From: Hyphomicrobium sp. CS1BSMeth3
GTDB lineage: Bacteria; Pseudomonadota; Alphaproteobacteria; Rhizobiales; Hyphomicrobiaceae
NCBI RefSeq assembly: GCF_900117415.1
Contig: NZ_FPEI01000006.1
Location: 930,001-994,000 of the forward strand
Direction of reading: 5' to 3'
Length of the DNA: 64,000 nucleotides
In this document: one piece after another, positions 24,653-36,013 of the stretch
Layout of the letters: every line of letters begins with the position of its first letter
Numbering within the stretch: position 1 is the stretch's first letter
The notes under the pieces: model-generated
What the model saw: only the letters and a program-made list of their open reading frames with translations
Told to the model about the DNA's origin: nothing
The model's database searches: none
Translations under genes and position numbers: made by a program

Positions 24653-26986
24653 TCAGCGGCGTCTATGACGGCGATTTCCCATGCGGGGACCGCGCCGGTG
24701 GGAGCCGCCGCCGCGCGCGGCATGACCCGGCATCGGTCCGGGCTCGGTGAGCATCTCGAAGCGCAGCGCGCCCGCCATGGGAATGGCCTCGACAAGGCGC
24801 ACCTCGACCTGATCGCCGAGGCGGAAACCGCGCCCGCTGCGGTCGCCGATGAGCGCGTGCGCCTCCTCGGCATGGCGCCAGAATTCGCCGCCACCGAGGG
24901 TGGAGGCCGGGATGAAGCCGTCGGCGCCCGTATCCTTGAGGCGCACGAATAGTCCTGAACGCGTGACACCGGAGATGCGGCCGGCGAACTCGGCGTTCAC
25001 CCGGTCCGCGAGGAAGGCACTGATCAGGCGATCGATGGTCTCGCGTTCGGCCACCATGGCGCGCCGCTCGGCTTCAGATATTGCCTTGGCCGTTTCTTTG
25101 AGCTCCGGCTTTTCCTCCGGCGCCATACCGCCGACGCCGAGCTTCATCGCCGCAATGAGCGAGCGGTGCACGAGCAGGTCGGCATAGCGACGGATCGGCG
25201 AGGTGAAGTGCGCATAGCGCAGCAGGTTCAAGCCGAAGTGGCCGAGGTTCGCCGTGTCGTACACGGCCTGGGCCTGCGAGCGCAGGATCACCTCGTTGAC
25301 GAACTCCGCATAGGGCTGGTCCTTGGCGCGCGCGAGCACGCCATTGAAGTGCTTCGGGCGGATGTGGTCGCCCGGCGGCAGGCTGAGATCGAGGCCCTCG
25401 AGCAGCTCGCGCAGAGCCTTGAGCTTCTCGGTGCTCGGCCGGTCGTGCACACGATAGACGACGGGCGCGCGGGCCTGCTCCAGCGTCTCGGCGGCGGCGA
25501 CGTTCGCCTGGATCATGAATTCTTCGATGAGGCGATGCGCGTCGAGCCGCTCGGGCACATGCACGCGGCGGACCATGCCATCCTCGCCGAGCTCGATCTT
25601 GCGCTCGGGAAGATCGAGATCGAGTGGCGCGCGCCGGTCGCGTGCGGCGGCAAGCGCAGCATAGGCGGCCCAGAGCGGTTTGAGCGCCTTCTCCAGCATA
25701 GGCGCGACGCGCGCGCTCGCGCTTCCGTCGATTGCCGCCTGCGCCTCCTGATAGGAGAGCCGCGCGGCTGAGCGCATGAGCGCGCGATGGAAAGTGTGGC
25801 GCCGCTTGTCGCCGTGACGGTCGAAGACCATGCGCGCCGCGAGACAGGGGCGCACCTCGCCCTCGCGCAGCGAGCAGAGGTCATTGGAGATGCGCTCCGG
25901 CAGCATCGGCACGACGCGGTCGGGAAAATAAACCGAGTTGCCGCGCGTCTTCGCCTCGCGATCGAGGCGCGAGCCTGGGCGCACGTAGTGCGCGACGTCG
26001 GCAATGGCGACGGTGACGATGAAACCGCCCTCGTTGGCCGGATCGGCATCGGGCTCGGCGAGCACGGCGTCGTCGTGGTCGCGCGCATCGACCGGATCGA
26101 TGGTCACGAGCGGCAACTGAGTGAGATCGAGGCGGCCGTGCGTCTCGATTTCCGGGAGATCTTCCGCTTCGGCCAGCACAGGATCGGGGAAGCCGTCCGG
26201 CAAACCGTGAGTGTGGATGGCAATGAGGCTGATGCGGCGCTGGTCCTGCGGATTGCCGAGCCGCTCGGCGACGCGCGCCTCTGGCACGCCTTCGCGATGC
26301 CGGCGCACGATGTCGAAGCGCACGAGCTCACCGTCATCGGCATCGCTCTCATTGCCGGCGCGGACCGGCCACTCCTTGAGATCTTTGCGGTCGATCGGAT
26401 CGATCATGCCGCCGCCACCGCGCTTCGAGGCACGGAAAATGCCGAGCAGGCGCTTTCTTTCGCGCGGCAGACGCTTGATGGGCTCGGCTTCGTGCGCATA
26501 GCCGAAGGGATCGGTATCGCGGACGCGGGCAATGCGCGCGAGAATGCGGTCGCCGATCGCGAGTGCGCCGTCGCCATCCGGGCCGATGCCGCGGCGCGCG
26601 GCCTGCACGAGGATCTTCGGCCGCTCGCCTTCGGAGGCCTCCCAGTTCGTCGGCACGGCGATGAGCTCGCCTTCGTCATCGCGCGCGATGATCTCGAGCA
26701 CGCCGACGGGCGGGAGCTTGCCGCGCGGTTTGACGGCCTTGCGGTTGCCGACGATTGCCCCTTGTGTCGCCAGCTCCGAGAGGAGCGCCTTCAGAGCGAT
26801 GCGATCCTCGCCGCGGATGTTGAAGGCGCGGGCGATCTCGCGCTTCCCGACCTTCTCCGTGGTGCTGGACAGATACTCGAGCAACTGCTCGCGTGTCGGC
26901 AATGGCGCCTTCTTGCGCTCTGAATGCGGCTTGCCCGACCGGCTCGGCCGATCGGGCTTCTCGCGGCGCTTCTGCTTCTTCGGCAC
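24653..26986 (-). CDS. rnr: ribonuclease R
   Basis: 777 aa, standard length. Basic N-terminal tail (MPKKQKRREKPDRPSRSG), winged-helix segment, two cold-shock-like domains, then the RNB catalytic domain (about 290-620) with the Mg-binding signature TIDPVDARDHDDAV and the SPIRRYADLLVHR motif. A C-terminal S1 domain follows (about 690-770). A processive 3'-5' exoribonuclease that degrades structured RNA. It starts 20 bases after the topA stop and is cotranscribed with it. Basic tail GSHRRGPRMGNRRHRRR at the C-terminus aids RNA binding. Confidence 0.96.
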   Translation of the reverse strand: MPKKQKRREKPDRPSRSGKPHSERKKAPLPTREQLLEYLSSTTEKVGKREIARAFNIRGEDRIALKALLSELATQGAIVGNRKAVKPRGKLPPVGVLEIIARDDEGELIAVPTNWEASEGERPKILVQAARRGIGPDGDGALAIGDRILARIARVRDTDPFGYAHEAEPIKRLPRERKRLLGIFRASKRGGGGMIDPIDRKDLKEWPVRAGNESDADDGELVRFDIVRRHREGVPEARVAERLGNPQDQRRISLIAIHTHGLPDGFPDPVLAEAEDLPEIETHGRLDLTQLPLVTIDPVDARDHDDAVLAEPDADPANEGGFIVTVAIADVAHYVRPGSRLDREAKTRGNSVYFPDRVVPMLPERISNDLCSLREGEVRPCLAARMVFDRHGDKRRHTFHRALMRSAARLSYQEAQAAIDGSASARVAPMLEKALKPLWAAYAALAAARDRRAPLDLDLPERKIELGEDGMVRRVHVPERLDAHRLIEEFMIQANVAAAETLEQARAPVVYRVHDRPSTEKLKALRELLEGLDLSLPPGDHIRPKHFNGVLARAKDQPYAEFVNEVILRSQAQAVYDTANLGHFGLNLLRYAHFTSPIRRYADLLVHRSLIAAMKLGVGGMAPEEKPELKETAKAISEAERRAMVAERETIDRLISAFLADRVNAEFAGRISGVTRSGLFVRLKDTGADGFIPASTLGGGEFWRHAEEAHALIGDRSGRGFRLGDQVEVRLVEAIPMAGALRFEMLTEPGPMPGHAARGGGSHRRGPRMGNRRHRRR

Positions 26987-27006
26987 GCGCGCTCTTTCAG
27001 TTGAAC

Positions 27007-29772
27007 CTATTCAGCGGCATCACGGCGCCGCGGGGAAGGGCTCTTCGCTGCAGCCTTGGACTTGCCTTTGGCCGGCGCCGCCTTGCCTGCGGGCTTCTCG
27101 GCAGAAGGAGCGGCTTTCTTCGCAGCAGCCTTCTTCGGCTTGGCGGCCGCTTTCTTTGCGGGCTTGGCCTCGGCCGATTTCTCTGCCGCAGCCTTGGCGG
27201 GCTTCGCCGCTTTGCGCCCTTTGGCGGTCTTGCCGCCGCCCTTGGCCGCGCGCTCGGCGAGAAGGGCAATCGCCTCTTCGACCGTCACGGCCGTCGGCTC
27301 TTTGCCCTTGGGTACGTTGGCGTTGATCTTGGCGTAGTTGATGTAGGGGCCATAGCGCCCCGAGAGCACCTGGATATTGCCGCCGCCATCCGGGTGCGCG
27401 CCGAGATCCTTGAGCACGGTCGGCTTGCCGCGCTGGAATCGGCTCTTGCCGCCACCCGCTGCCTTCTCGGCGAGGATGGTCACGGCGCGATTGAGGCCGA
27501 TCGTGAAGACGTCCTCGACGGACTCGAGATTGGCGTACATGCCATCGTGCAGGATGAAAGGCCCGTAGCGGCCGAGCCCGGCGACGATCGGCTTCTGCGT
27601 CTCCGGGTGCAGTCCGACCTCGCGCGGCAGGCTCAGGAGCTGCAACGCCTTCTCGAGATCGACGCTCGCCGCATCGACGCCCTTGGGGATCGAGCTGCGC
27701 TTGGGCTTGTCTTCCTTGTCCTTGCCCTGTTCGCCGAGCTGCACATAAGCGCCGAAGCGGCCCGTCCGCAGCGTCACGGCAAGGCCTGTATCGGGATCAT
27801 AGCCGAGCAGCTTGCCATCGGGGTTCGCCGCTTCCTCGCCATTGTTGTTGGTGTCGGCGAGCTGGCGCGTGAAGCGGCACTCGGGATAGTTCGAGCAACC
27901 GATGAAGGCGCCGAATTTGCCGGTCTTGAGCGAGAGGCGGCCTTCGCCGCAGCTCGGGCAGGCGCGCGGGTCCGAGCCATCGCCCTTGTCGGGGAAGATG
28001 TGGGGGCCCAGCAGCTCGTTCAGCGCTTCGAGGACATCGCTGACGCGCAGCTCCTTGGTCTCATCGACGGCGCCCGTGAAATCCTTCCAGAAATCGCGCA
28101 GGACCTGCTTCCAGTCGAGCTGGTGATCCGAGATGAGATCGAGCTTCTCCTCGAGATCGGCCGTGAAATCGTATTCGACATAGCGCTTGAAGAAGGCTTC
28201 GAGGAAGGCCGTGACGAGGCGGCCCTTGTCCTCGGGGATGAGTCGCTTTCGGTCGATGCGCACGTAGCCGCGATCTTCGAGCACGGCGAGCGTCGAGGCG
28301 TACGTCGAAGGCCGGCCGATGCCGAGCTCTTCCATCTTCTTGACGAGCGTCGCTTCCGTGTAGCGCGGCGGCGGCTCGGTGAAGTGCTGCTTGGCGTCGA
28401 TGCCGCGGTCCTTGAGGTGATCGCCTTGGGCGAGCGGCGGCAGGCGGCGGCTCTCCTCGTCCTCCTCGTCGCGGCCCTCCTCGTAGAGTTTGAGGAAGCC
28501 ATCGAAGAGCACGACGGAGCCGGTCGCGCGCAGGCCGTAGACCTTGCCGTCGCGCCCCTTGACCTCGATCTCGGCCGTCGTCTGCTCGAGCTCGGCGGAC
28601 GCCATCTGGCTCGCGACCGCGCGCTTCCAGATCAGCTCATACAAGCGCGCCTGGTCGCGCTGGAGGTGACGCGCGACATGCTCGGGGCGGCGCGAGACGT
28701 CCGTCGGGCGGACGGCCTCGTGCGCCTCTTGGGCGTTCTTCGCCTTGGTCTTGTACTCGCGGATGAAGGGCGCGACGTAGCGCTTGCCGAGCGTGTCCTC
28801 GATCGAGCGGCGGATCGGCCCGATCGCCTCGGGAATGATCTGCACGCCGTCCGTTCGCATGTAGGTGATGAGGCCGACGGTCTCGCCGTCGATGTCGACA
28901 CCTTCATACAGGCGCTGGGCGATGTTCATGGTCTGCTTGGCGGAGAAGCCGAGCTTGCGCGAGGCCTCCTGCTGCAGCGTCGAGGTCGTGAAGGGGGGCG
29001 CCGGATTGCGCCGCGTCGCCTTCTTGTCGACGGACGTGATGACGAAGTCGCCGTTCTCTATGGCGGCCTTGATCGCGTTCGCGGAGACGCCGTCCTTGAT
29101 ATCGAGCTTCTTGAGCGCCGTGCCGGCAATGGCGGTCAGGCGTGCGCGGACGTCCTCGCCCTTGGCCGTCGCGAGCAGGGCCTCGATCGTCCAGTATTCT
29201 TCTGTCTTGAAAGCCTCGATCTCGCGCTCGCGGTCGCATACGAGGCGCAGGGCCACGGACTGCACGCGGCCGGCCGAGCGCGAACCCGGCAGCTTGCGCC
29301 AGAGCACCGGCGAGAGCGTGAAGCCGACCAGGTAATCGAGGGCGCGGCGGGCGAGATAAGCCTCGACCAGCGGCGCGTCGATGGCGCGCGGGGCCTTCAT
29401 GGCGTCCAGCACGGACTGCTTCGTCACGGCGTTGAAGGTCACACGCTCGATCGGCAGGCCCTTCTTGAGCGCCTTCTTCTCCTCCAGCACCTTCAGAATG
29501 TGCCAGGAGATGGCCTCGCCCTCGCGATCGGGGTCGGTGGCGAGAATGAGCTTGTCGGCGCCTTTCACGGCCGCGGCGATCTCGCGCACGACCTTCGCGG
29601 CGCGGCCATCCACGTCCCAATGCATCTCGAAGTCCTTATCCGGCTCGACCGAGCCGTCCTTGGACGGCAGGTCGCGGATATGGCCGTAGCTGGCGATGAC
29701 CTTGAAGGCGGAGCCAAGGTACTTGTTGATCGCTTTGGCCTTGGCGGCCGACTCGACAATGACGATGTTCAT
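27007..29772 (-). CDS. topA: DNA topoisomerase I
   Basis: 921 aa. Starts MNIVIVESAAKAKAINKYLG (the conserved TOPRIM N-terminus, Glu7); the 29802 start adds 10 unrelated residues. TOPRIM acidic triad ATDPDREGEAISWH. Active-site tyrosine in GLITYMRTDGVQI (about residue 309). One four-Cys zinc ribbon is seen (CPSCGEGRLSLKTGKFGAFIGCSNYPEC), followed by further topo-C repeats without the full Cys set and a 100-residue Lys/Ala/Pro-rich tail ending SPSPRRRDAAE. It relaxes negative supercoils. First of the topA-rnr-DUF983-NUDIX set, separated from the dprA remnant by about 570 bases that include the small + strand gene at 30114. Confidence 0.97.
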   Translation of the reverse strand: MNIVIVESAAKAKAINKYLGSAFKVIASYGHIRDLPSKDGSVEPDKDFEMHWDVDGRAAKVVREIAAAVKGADKLILATDPDREGEAISWHILKVLEEKKALKKGLPIERVTFNAVTKQSVLDAMKAPRAIDAPLVEAYLARRALDYLVGFTLSPVLWRKLPGSRSAGRVQSVALRLVCDREREIEAFKTEEYWTIEALLATAKGEDVRARLTAIAGTALKKLDIKDGVSANAIKAAIENGDFVITSVDKKATRRNPAPPFTTSTLQQEASRKLGFSAKQTMNIAQRLYEGVDIDGETVGLITYMRTDGVQIIPEAIGPIRRSIEDTLGKRYVAPFIREYKTKAKNAQEAHEAVRPTDVSRRPEHVARHLQRDQARLYELIWKRAVASQMASAELEQTTAEIEVKGRDGKVYGLRATGSVVLFDGFLKLYEEGRDEEDEESRRLPPLAQGDHLKDRGIDAKQHFTEPPPRYTEATLVKKMEELGIGRPSTYASTLAVLEDRGYVRIDRKRLIPEDKGRLVTAFLEAFFKRYVEYDFTADLEEKLDLISDHQLDWKQVLRDFWKDFTGAVDETKELRVSDVLEALNELLGPHIFPDKGDGSDPRACPSCGEGRLSLKTGKFGAFIGCSNYPECRFTRQLADTNNNGEEAANPDGKLLGYDPDTGLAVTLRTGRFGAYVQLGEQGKDKEDKPKRSSIPKGVDAASVDLEKALQLLSLPREVGLHPETQKPIVAGLGRYGPFILHDGMYANLESVEDVFTIGLNRAVTILAEKAAGGGKSRFQRGKPTVLKDLGAHPDGGGNIQVLSGRYGPYINYAKINANVPKGKEPTAVTVEEAIALLAERAAKGGGKTAKGRKAAKPAKAAAEKSAEAKPAKKAAAKPKKAAAKKAAPSAEKPAGKAAPAKGKSKAAAKSPSPRRRDAAE

Positions 29773-30113
29773 TAGGTCCCAATGCCGCTTTTCGGGGTCC
29801 AACTGCCCGGGGGAACTCTCCGCGCCTCGGGCAGGACTGAGGCCGGTGATTGCGCGAGAACATGGGTGATGGCGCGGGGCCTGTCAAACTGTCCGGGCCG
29901 TTCCGGTCGGCTTCTCTCGCAATTAAGTATTATAAATCAATATATTAAATAAGTGCATCTGCGCGGCCGTCACATCGCCGCCCGGATGTGGACAATTCTT
30001 CGGAGGGAGCGATCTGCCTACTATTGGGATTGCTGAACAACCTTAGATTGTATAATATTCTCACTGCAACCAATATTGCGGTTGCCAGCCAGCCAAGGGG
30101 AGCAGCATCCGCT
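29773..30113. other. AT-rich intergenic region between topA and a small gene
   Basis: 340 bases, divergent promoters expected. It contains a markedly AT-rich block (about 29921-29954) and a perfect TATAAT at 30051-30056, a likely -10 element for the + strand small gene. No other gene seen. Confidence 0.45.
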
Positions 30114-30326
30114 ATGTCAGGTACATTGCATCACTTTTCGCCTGCAAACACGGCGCAGAACGATGCCGAGGCATCGGCTAAGCTCTCACGAGCCGATCAG
30201 CTCGAGTATCTGGCGGACCTCACCCTAGAGCTGAAGGAGATCGCAGACAATCTCGGCTGCGCCACCCTGGCCGGTGTCCTCGTCGTGGCTTACCGGGAAG
30301 CCGTGATCCAGGCCCAGCGCCGCTGA
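30114..30326 (+). CDS. small conserved hypothetical protein
   Basis: 70 aa from ATG 30114 (GGGGAG about 11 bases upstream). A longer reading from 29988 crosses the TATAAT at 30051, so it is unlikely. The core SRADQLEYLADLTLELKEIADNLGCATLAGVLVVAYREA is helical. Its pattern of a Leu-rich helix followed by LAG(V/I)L..AY.EA resembles small proteins seen in many Rhizobiales genomes (from memory, without a name). Soluble, no signal peptide. It converges on the dprA remnant with 14 bases between stops. Confidence 0.65.
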   Translation: MSGTLHHFSPANTAQNDAEASAKLSRADQLEYLADLTLELKEIADNLGCATLAGVLVVAYREAVIQAQRR

Positions 30327-30340
30327 GCCCTCGGCGCGGC

Positions 30341-31523
30341 TCAGTCGGGCTTGAGGGCAACGAGCTGCGCACCCTGCTGCTCGATCCGCCCCGCGAGCGC
30401 CAGCTCCAGGAGCACGCCCCTGAGCGCGCGAACGGCGAGCCCCGTCGCCCGGGCGAGCTCGTCGATGGAGACAGGGGCCGGGCCGAGCGCCTGCAGCACC
30501 ACGAGCTGGGCGGCCTCGTGAGGCAGAGAGGAGGGCAGATCCGCATCCTCGGCCGGCATGTGCTCCAGGATCGAGGCGCCGCCAGCTTCCATGCCCCGCG
30601 GCGCCAACCCCATTTGCGGTCGCAGGGCCTCCAGGACGTCCCCGGCCGACGTGACCAGCGTCGCCCCCTGCTTGAGGAGCATATTCGTGCCCTCGGCGCG
30701 CGGGTCGAGCGGATGGCCCGGCACGGCAAAGACCTCGCGCCCCTGGTCGGCGGCCCGCCGTGCCGTGATGAGCGAGCCGGAACGCGTCGCCGCCTCGACG
30801 ACGACCACGCCCAGCGATAGCCCCGAGACAATGCGATTGCGCCGCGGGAAATCATTGCCCCGCGCCTTGAAGCCCGGCGGCTGCTCGCTGACGAGGCAGC
30901 CTTGGGCGGCGATCTCGGCGTGCAGCTTTTCGTGCTCGGGTGGGTAGATGTGATCGATGCCGCCCGCGAGGACGGCAATCGTGCCGGTCGCCAGGGCCGC
31001 TTCATGGGCGACGCCATCGATTCCGCGCGCGAGCCCGGAGACGACCAGCATGCCGGCCGCGCCGATGCCCGCCGCGAGCTGGCGCGCCATGGCACGTCCC
31101 GCAGCGGACGCATTGCGCGCGCCGACAATGGCGACAGTCGGTCCCGCCAGAAGCTCGGTGCGGCCCTTCACGTAGATCATCGGCGGTGGCACGCCTGCGT
31201 GCGCCAGTGCGGCGGGATAGCCCGGCTCGATCGTGAAGAGCGCGCGCGCCAATCTTGCGGGCAGCTTCCAGCTCGGCTTCGGCCTTGTCGCGCGGATAGA
31301 CCTGCACGGGCAGTCTGCGCCCGCCGCGGCGCGAGAGATCGGGGAGGGCTGCGAGGGCCTTCTCGGCGCCGCCGCAGTGGTTGATGAGCTCGCGAAAGGT
31401 GACGGGGCCGACGTTTTCCGTGCGGATCAGGCGCAGGCAGGCGAGACGCTCGGCCTCTCCGAGCGCTGCGACCGGGAGAGGTGCCTTGCTTCCACCTGTT
31501 GGCCCGCTAGCCCTTCGCACCAA
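30341..31523 (-). pseudogene. dprA: DprA DNA-processing protein, frameshifted
   Basis: Two overlapping reading frames together make one DprA. The first frame (from 31523, TTG, or GTG 31520) supplies the N-terminal SAM-like helix domain ([25 protein letters not shown]...[10 protein letters not shown]). The second frame (to 30341) supplies the Rossmann fold ([70 protein letters not shown]) and a C-terminal winged helix. The switch falls at a GC-dinucleotide run at about 31241-31250, where one extra or two missing bases would restore the frame. DprA loads RecA on incoming ssDNA in transformation. It may be a true mutation, a slippage-prone site or a sequencing/assembly error. Overlaps the plsY 3' end by 17 bases. 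Confidence 0.85.
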
Positions 31524-32157
31524 TGCGGCTCTCCTCTCCCGCGAGGAGCCGCCGAATGTTCTCTCGGTGCTTCCAGAAAATCAGCGCGGAAATGATGGCG
31601 ACGATCGGCACCACGAGCTGGCCGCCGACGACAGTGAAATAAATGAAGACGACGAATGTGCCGACCAGCGAGGAGAGCGACGAGTAGCGCGTGACGACCG
31701 CTACCGCGAGCCACGCCGCACAGAACACGAGCGCAGCGGGCCAGTAGGCGCCGAGCAACACACCGATGTACGTCGCGATGCCCTTGCCGCCTTTGAAACT
31801 TAGCCACACGGGAAACAAGTGCCCGATGACGGCGCCGAGCCCCGCTACCCAAGGCACGAGCAGAACTCCCAGCAAGCCGCTCGTGCCCTGGCCGGAGGAC
31901 ACGCCGTACGACGCGGCTATCCAGGCCGCGAGCACAACGGCGACCGTCCCCTTCAGCCCGTCGAACAGCAGCGTCAGAGCCGCAAGTTTCTTGTTGCCGG
32001 TTCTGAGGACGTTGGTCGCGCCGATACTCTTCGAACCGATCTCGCGCACATCACCAAGGCCGGCCGCGCGCGTCAGGATGAGCCCGAAAGGAATTGAGCC
32101 CAGCACATAGCCGAGCGCGAGCGCCGCCAGCGCGGGCAGGATGAGCGATGAGGACAT
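31507..32157 (-). CDS. plsY: glycerol-3-phosphate acyltransferase PlsY
   Basis: 216 aa, five to six transmembrane segments. Conserved PlsY motifs: GSIPFG (loop 1), [15 protein letters not shown] with preceding GSK (motif 1/2), and [18 protein letters not shown] (motif 3, phosphate-binding). Uses acyl-phosphate made by PlsX to acylate sn-glycerol-3-phosphate, the first step of phospholipid synthesis. 45 bases downstream of the pseudo-pyrC stop and overlapping dprA, so it lies within the pyrB-pyrC-plsY-dprA operon. The motif reads GSKSIGATN rather than the common GSGNIGATN. Confidence 0.95.
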   Translation of the reverse strand: MSSSLILPALAALALGYVLGSIPFGLILTRAAGLGDVREIGSKSIGATNVLRTGNKKLAALTLLFDGLKGTVAVVLAAWIAASYGVSSGQGTSGLLGVLLVPWVAGLGAVIGHLFPVWLSFKGGKGIATYIGVLLGAYWPAALVFCAAWLAVAVVTRYSSLSSLVGTFVVFIYFTVVGGQLVVPIVAIISALIFWKHRENIRRLLAGEESRIGAKG

Positions 32158-32202
32158 CTCGGGCAGATCCGGTCAGTGAAGACAGCGTTGCGATGCAGGC
32201 TG

Positions 32203-33540
32203 TCAGGAACCGTACTGGTAGACCATGCGCCCGGCAACCATGGTTTTGAGCACGCGGCCCTGGAGCTTCTGCTCGTCGAACGGCGAGTTCTTCGAGCGCG
32301 AGCGGAGCTGCTCGCGATCGACGACCCAGGGCTGGCCGAGATCAAATAACAGGATATCGGCCGGCGCACCCTTCTCGAGGCGGCCACCCGGCAGACCCAG
32401 TAGCTTCGCCGGATTGATGGTCATGGCGCGCAGCAGGGGAAGGAGGCCGATCTCGTCGGAATGATAGAGGCGAAGCGCGGCAGCGAGCAGCGTCTCGAGG
32501 CCGATGGCGCCGTCGGCCGCTTCCGCGAACGGGCGGCGCTTCACGTCCGCATCCTGCGGGTCGTGGCTCGACACGATGACATCGATATCGCCGGCCGCCA
32601 GCGCGCGCACCATGGCGACGCGATCCTCCTCGGAACGCAATGGCGGGCGCACCTTGAAGAACGTGCGGTAGGAGCCGATGTCGTTCTCGTTGAGCGTCAG
32701 GTGATTGATCGAGACGCCGCAGCTCACGGGGAGCCCGCGCGACTTCGCAGCACGTACGACCGCGAGGCTTTCCGCGCATGAGATGGTCGATGCGTGATAG
32801 CGCCCACCCGTGATGCCGACGAGGCGCACGTCGCGTTCCAGCACGATCGTCTCGGCGGCCTTGTTTACGCCCTTGAGGCCGAGGCGCGTCGAGACCTCGC
32901 CCGAGTTCATGGCACCGCCCTCGGTGAGGTACGGATCCTCGGTATGGTGCATGATCAGCGCTTCGAAATCCTTCGAGTAGTTGAGCGCATTGCGCATCAC
33001 GCTCGTATTCGCGATCGAGGATTTTCCATTCGAGAAGGCGACGGCGCCGGCGCGCTGCAGGAGCCCGATCTCGGCGAGCTCCTGGCCCTTGAGGCCCTTG
33101 GTCAGCGCGGCAATGATGTGGACATTGACGATCGCACGCTCGCGGGCGCGCCGCTGCACGTAGTCGACGAGCGCGACCTGATCGATGACCGGCTCGGTAT
33201 CCGGCATGCACGCGATGGTCGTTACGCCTCCCGCAGCCGCGGCAAAGCTCGCGGTCTTGAGGGTCTCGCGATGCTCCTGGCCGGGGTCGCCGGTGTAGAC
33301 TTGCGCGTCGATGAGGCCGGGGCAGAGAATGTGGCCGACGCAATCAATCACCGTTGCGCCTGGCGGCGCATTGCGTCGCAGATGCCCGCCGAGGTCGGCG
33401 ATAACGCCATCCGATACGAGCAGCCCGCCCGGCTCGTCGCGTCCCGAGGCGGGGTCGATGATGCGGGCATTGATGAATACGGTGCTGGTGGCGGCTTCCG
33501 CGCCTGCCTTAGCACCATCCCTGCCAGTCGGCGACCTCAC
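32203..33540 (-). CDS. pyrC: non-catalytic dihydroorotase-like protein (PyrC')
   Basis: 445 aa amidohydrolase-fold protein, paired with pyrB. The GTG start at 33540 has GAGG 7 bases upstream. It resembles class I dihydroorotase, but the metal-binding HxH is replaced: PGLIDAQVYTGDPG has Gln80 and Tyr82 where active enzymes have DxHxH. The later DHAPH segment is SSHDPQD. Residual conservation elsewhere (HHTEDPYL, NHLTLNEND, INPAKLLGL) shows this is a decayed active site rather than an unrelated amidohydrolase. In Pseudomonas and relatives, a similar inactive PyrC' is needed to assemble active aspartate carbamoyltransferase. The same structural role is inferred here. An active pyrC should exist elsewhere. 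Confidence 0.85.
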   Translation of the reverse strand: MRSPTGRDGAKAGAEAATSTVFINARIIDPASGRDEPGGLLVSDGVIADLGGHLRRNAPPGATVIDCVGHILCPGLIDAQVYTGDPGQEHRETLKTASFAAAAGGVTTIACMPDTEPVIDQVALVDYVQRRARERAIVNVHIIAALTKGLKGQELAEIGLLQRAGAVAFSNGKSSIANTSVMRNALNYSKDFEALIMHHTEDPYLTEGGAMNSGEVSTRLGLKGVNKAAETIVLERDVRLVGITGGRYHASTISCAESLAVVRAAKSRGLPVSCGVSINHLTLNENDIGSYRTFFKVRPPLRSEEDRVAMVRALAAGDIDVIVSSHDPQDADVKRRPFAEAADGAIGLETLLAAALRLYHSDEIGLLPLLRAMTINPAKLLGLPGGRLEKGAPADILLFDLGQPWVVDREQLRSRSKNSPFDEQKLQGRVLKTMVAGRMVYQYGS

Positions 33541-33592
33541 ACTTGTACCTCGTCTTGCAAAATGGTCTGCAGTGCGGGCGCGTTAGCGCGCC

Positions 33593-35786
<2,194 letters not shown>

Positions 35787-35819
35787 TTTCGCCGCTCGAC
35801 GGCCAATGAATGAGCGCGC

Positions 35820-35895
35820 CTAGTGTGATGATCGAGAAATTCGCCAGATCTCGCGGTACGGTATGGAGCGAATTTCTCGATCTGAATCACACTAG
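35820..35895. repeat. CTAGTGT-ended palindromic element 1
   Basis: Imperfect inverted repeat: the left arm CTAGTGTGAT...ATCGAGAAATTCGC and the right arm GCGAATTTCTCGAT...ATCACACTAG pair over about 25 bases around a 22-26 base loop. Lies 33 bases after hemB and may act as its terminator. The ends match the neighbouring element at 35909. Confidence 0.75.
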
Positions 35896-35908
35896 CAAGA
35901 TTATGTTT

Positions 35909-35986
35909 CTAGTGTCCCTTTTGATTCCGAAGTTCGCTCGAGACACTAGCATCGAGGTATGGCGAACTTCGGAATCGGGACACTAG
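35909..35986. repeat. CTAGTGT-ended palindromic element 2
   Basis: Arms CTAGTGTCCC...GATTCCGAAGTTCGC and GCGAACTTCGGAATC...GGGACACTAG pair around a loop that itself includes GACACTAGC. Ends 27 bases before the FAD dehydrogenase ATG. A decayed relative is at 9561-9607. Confidence 0.75.
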
Positions 35987-36013
35987 CGCCGTCAAATCGA
36001 GGAAACGCCCACG

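Noticed and set aside
26893-29775. A 960-codon open frame on the + strand opposite topA
   Set aside because: Same reason: complementary frame of topA, no recognisable motif.
30341-31252. A separate short DprA starting at TTG 31252
   Set aside because: The preceding frame carries the missing N-terminal DprA domain up to exactly this point, so one frameshifted gene is the better reading.
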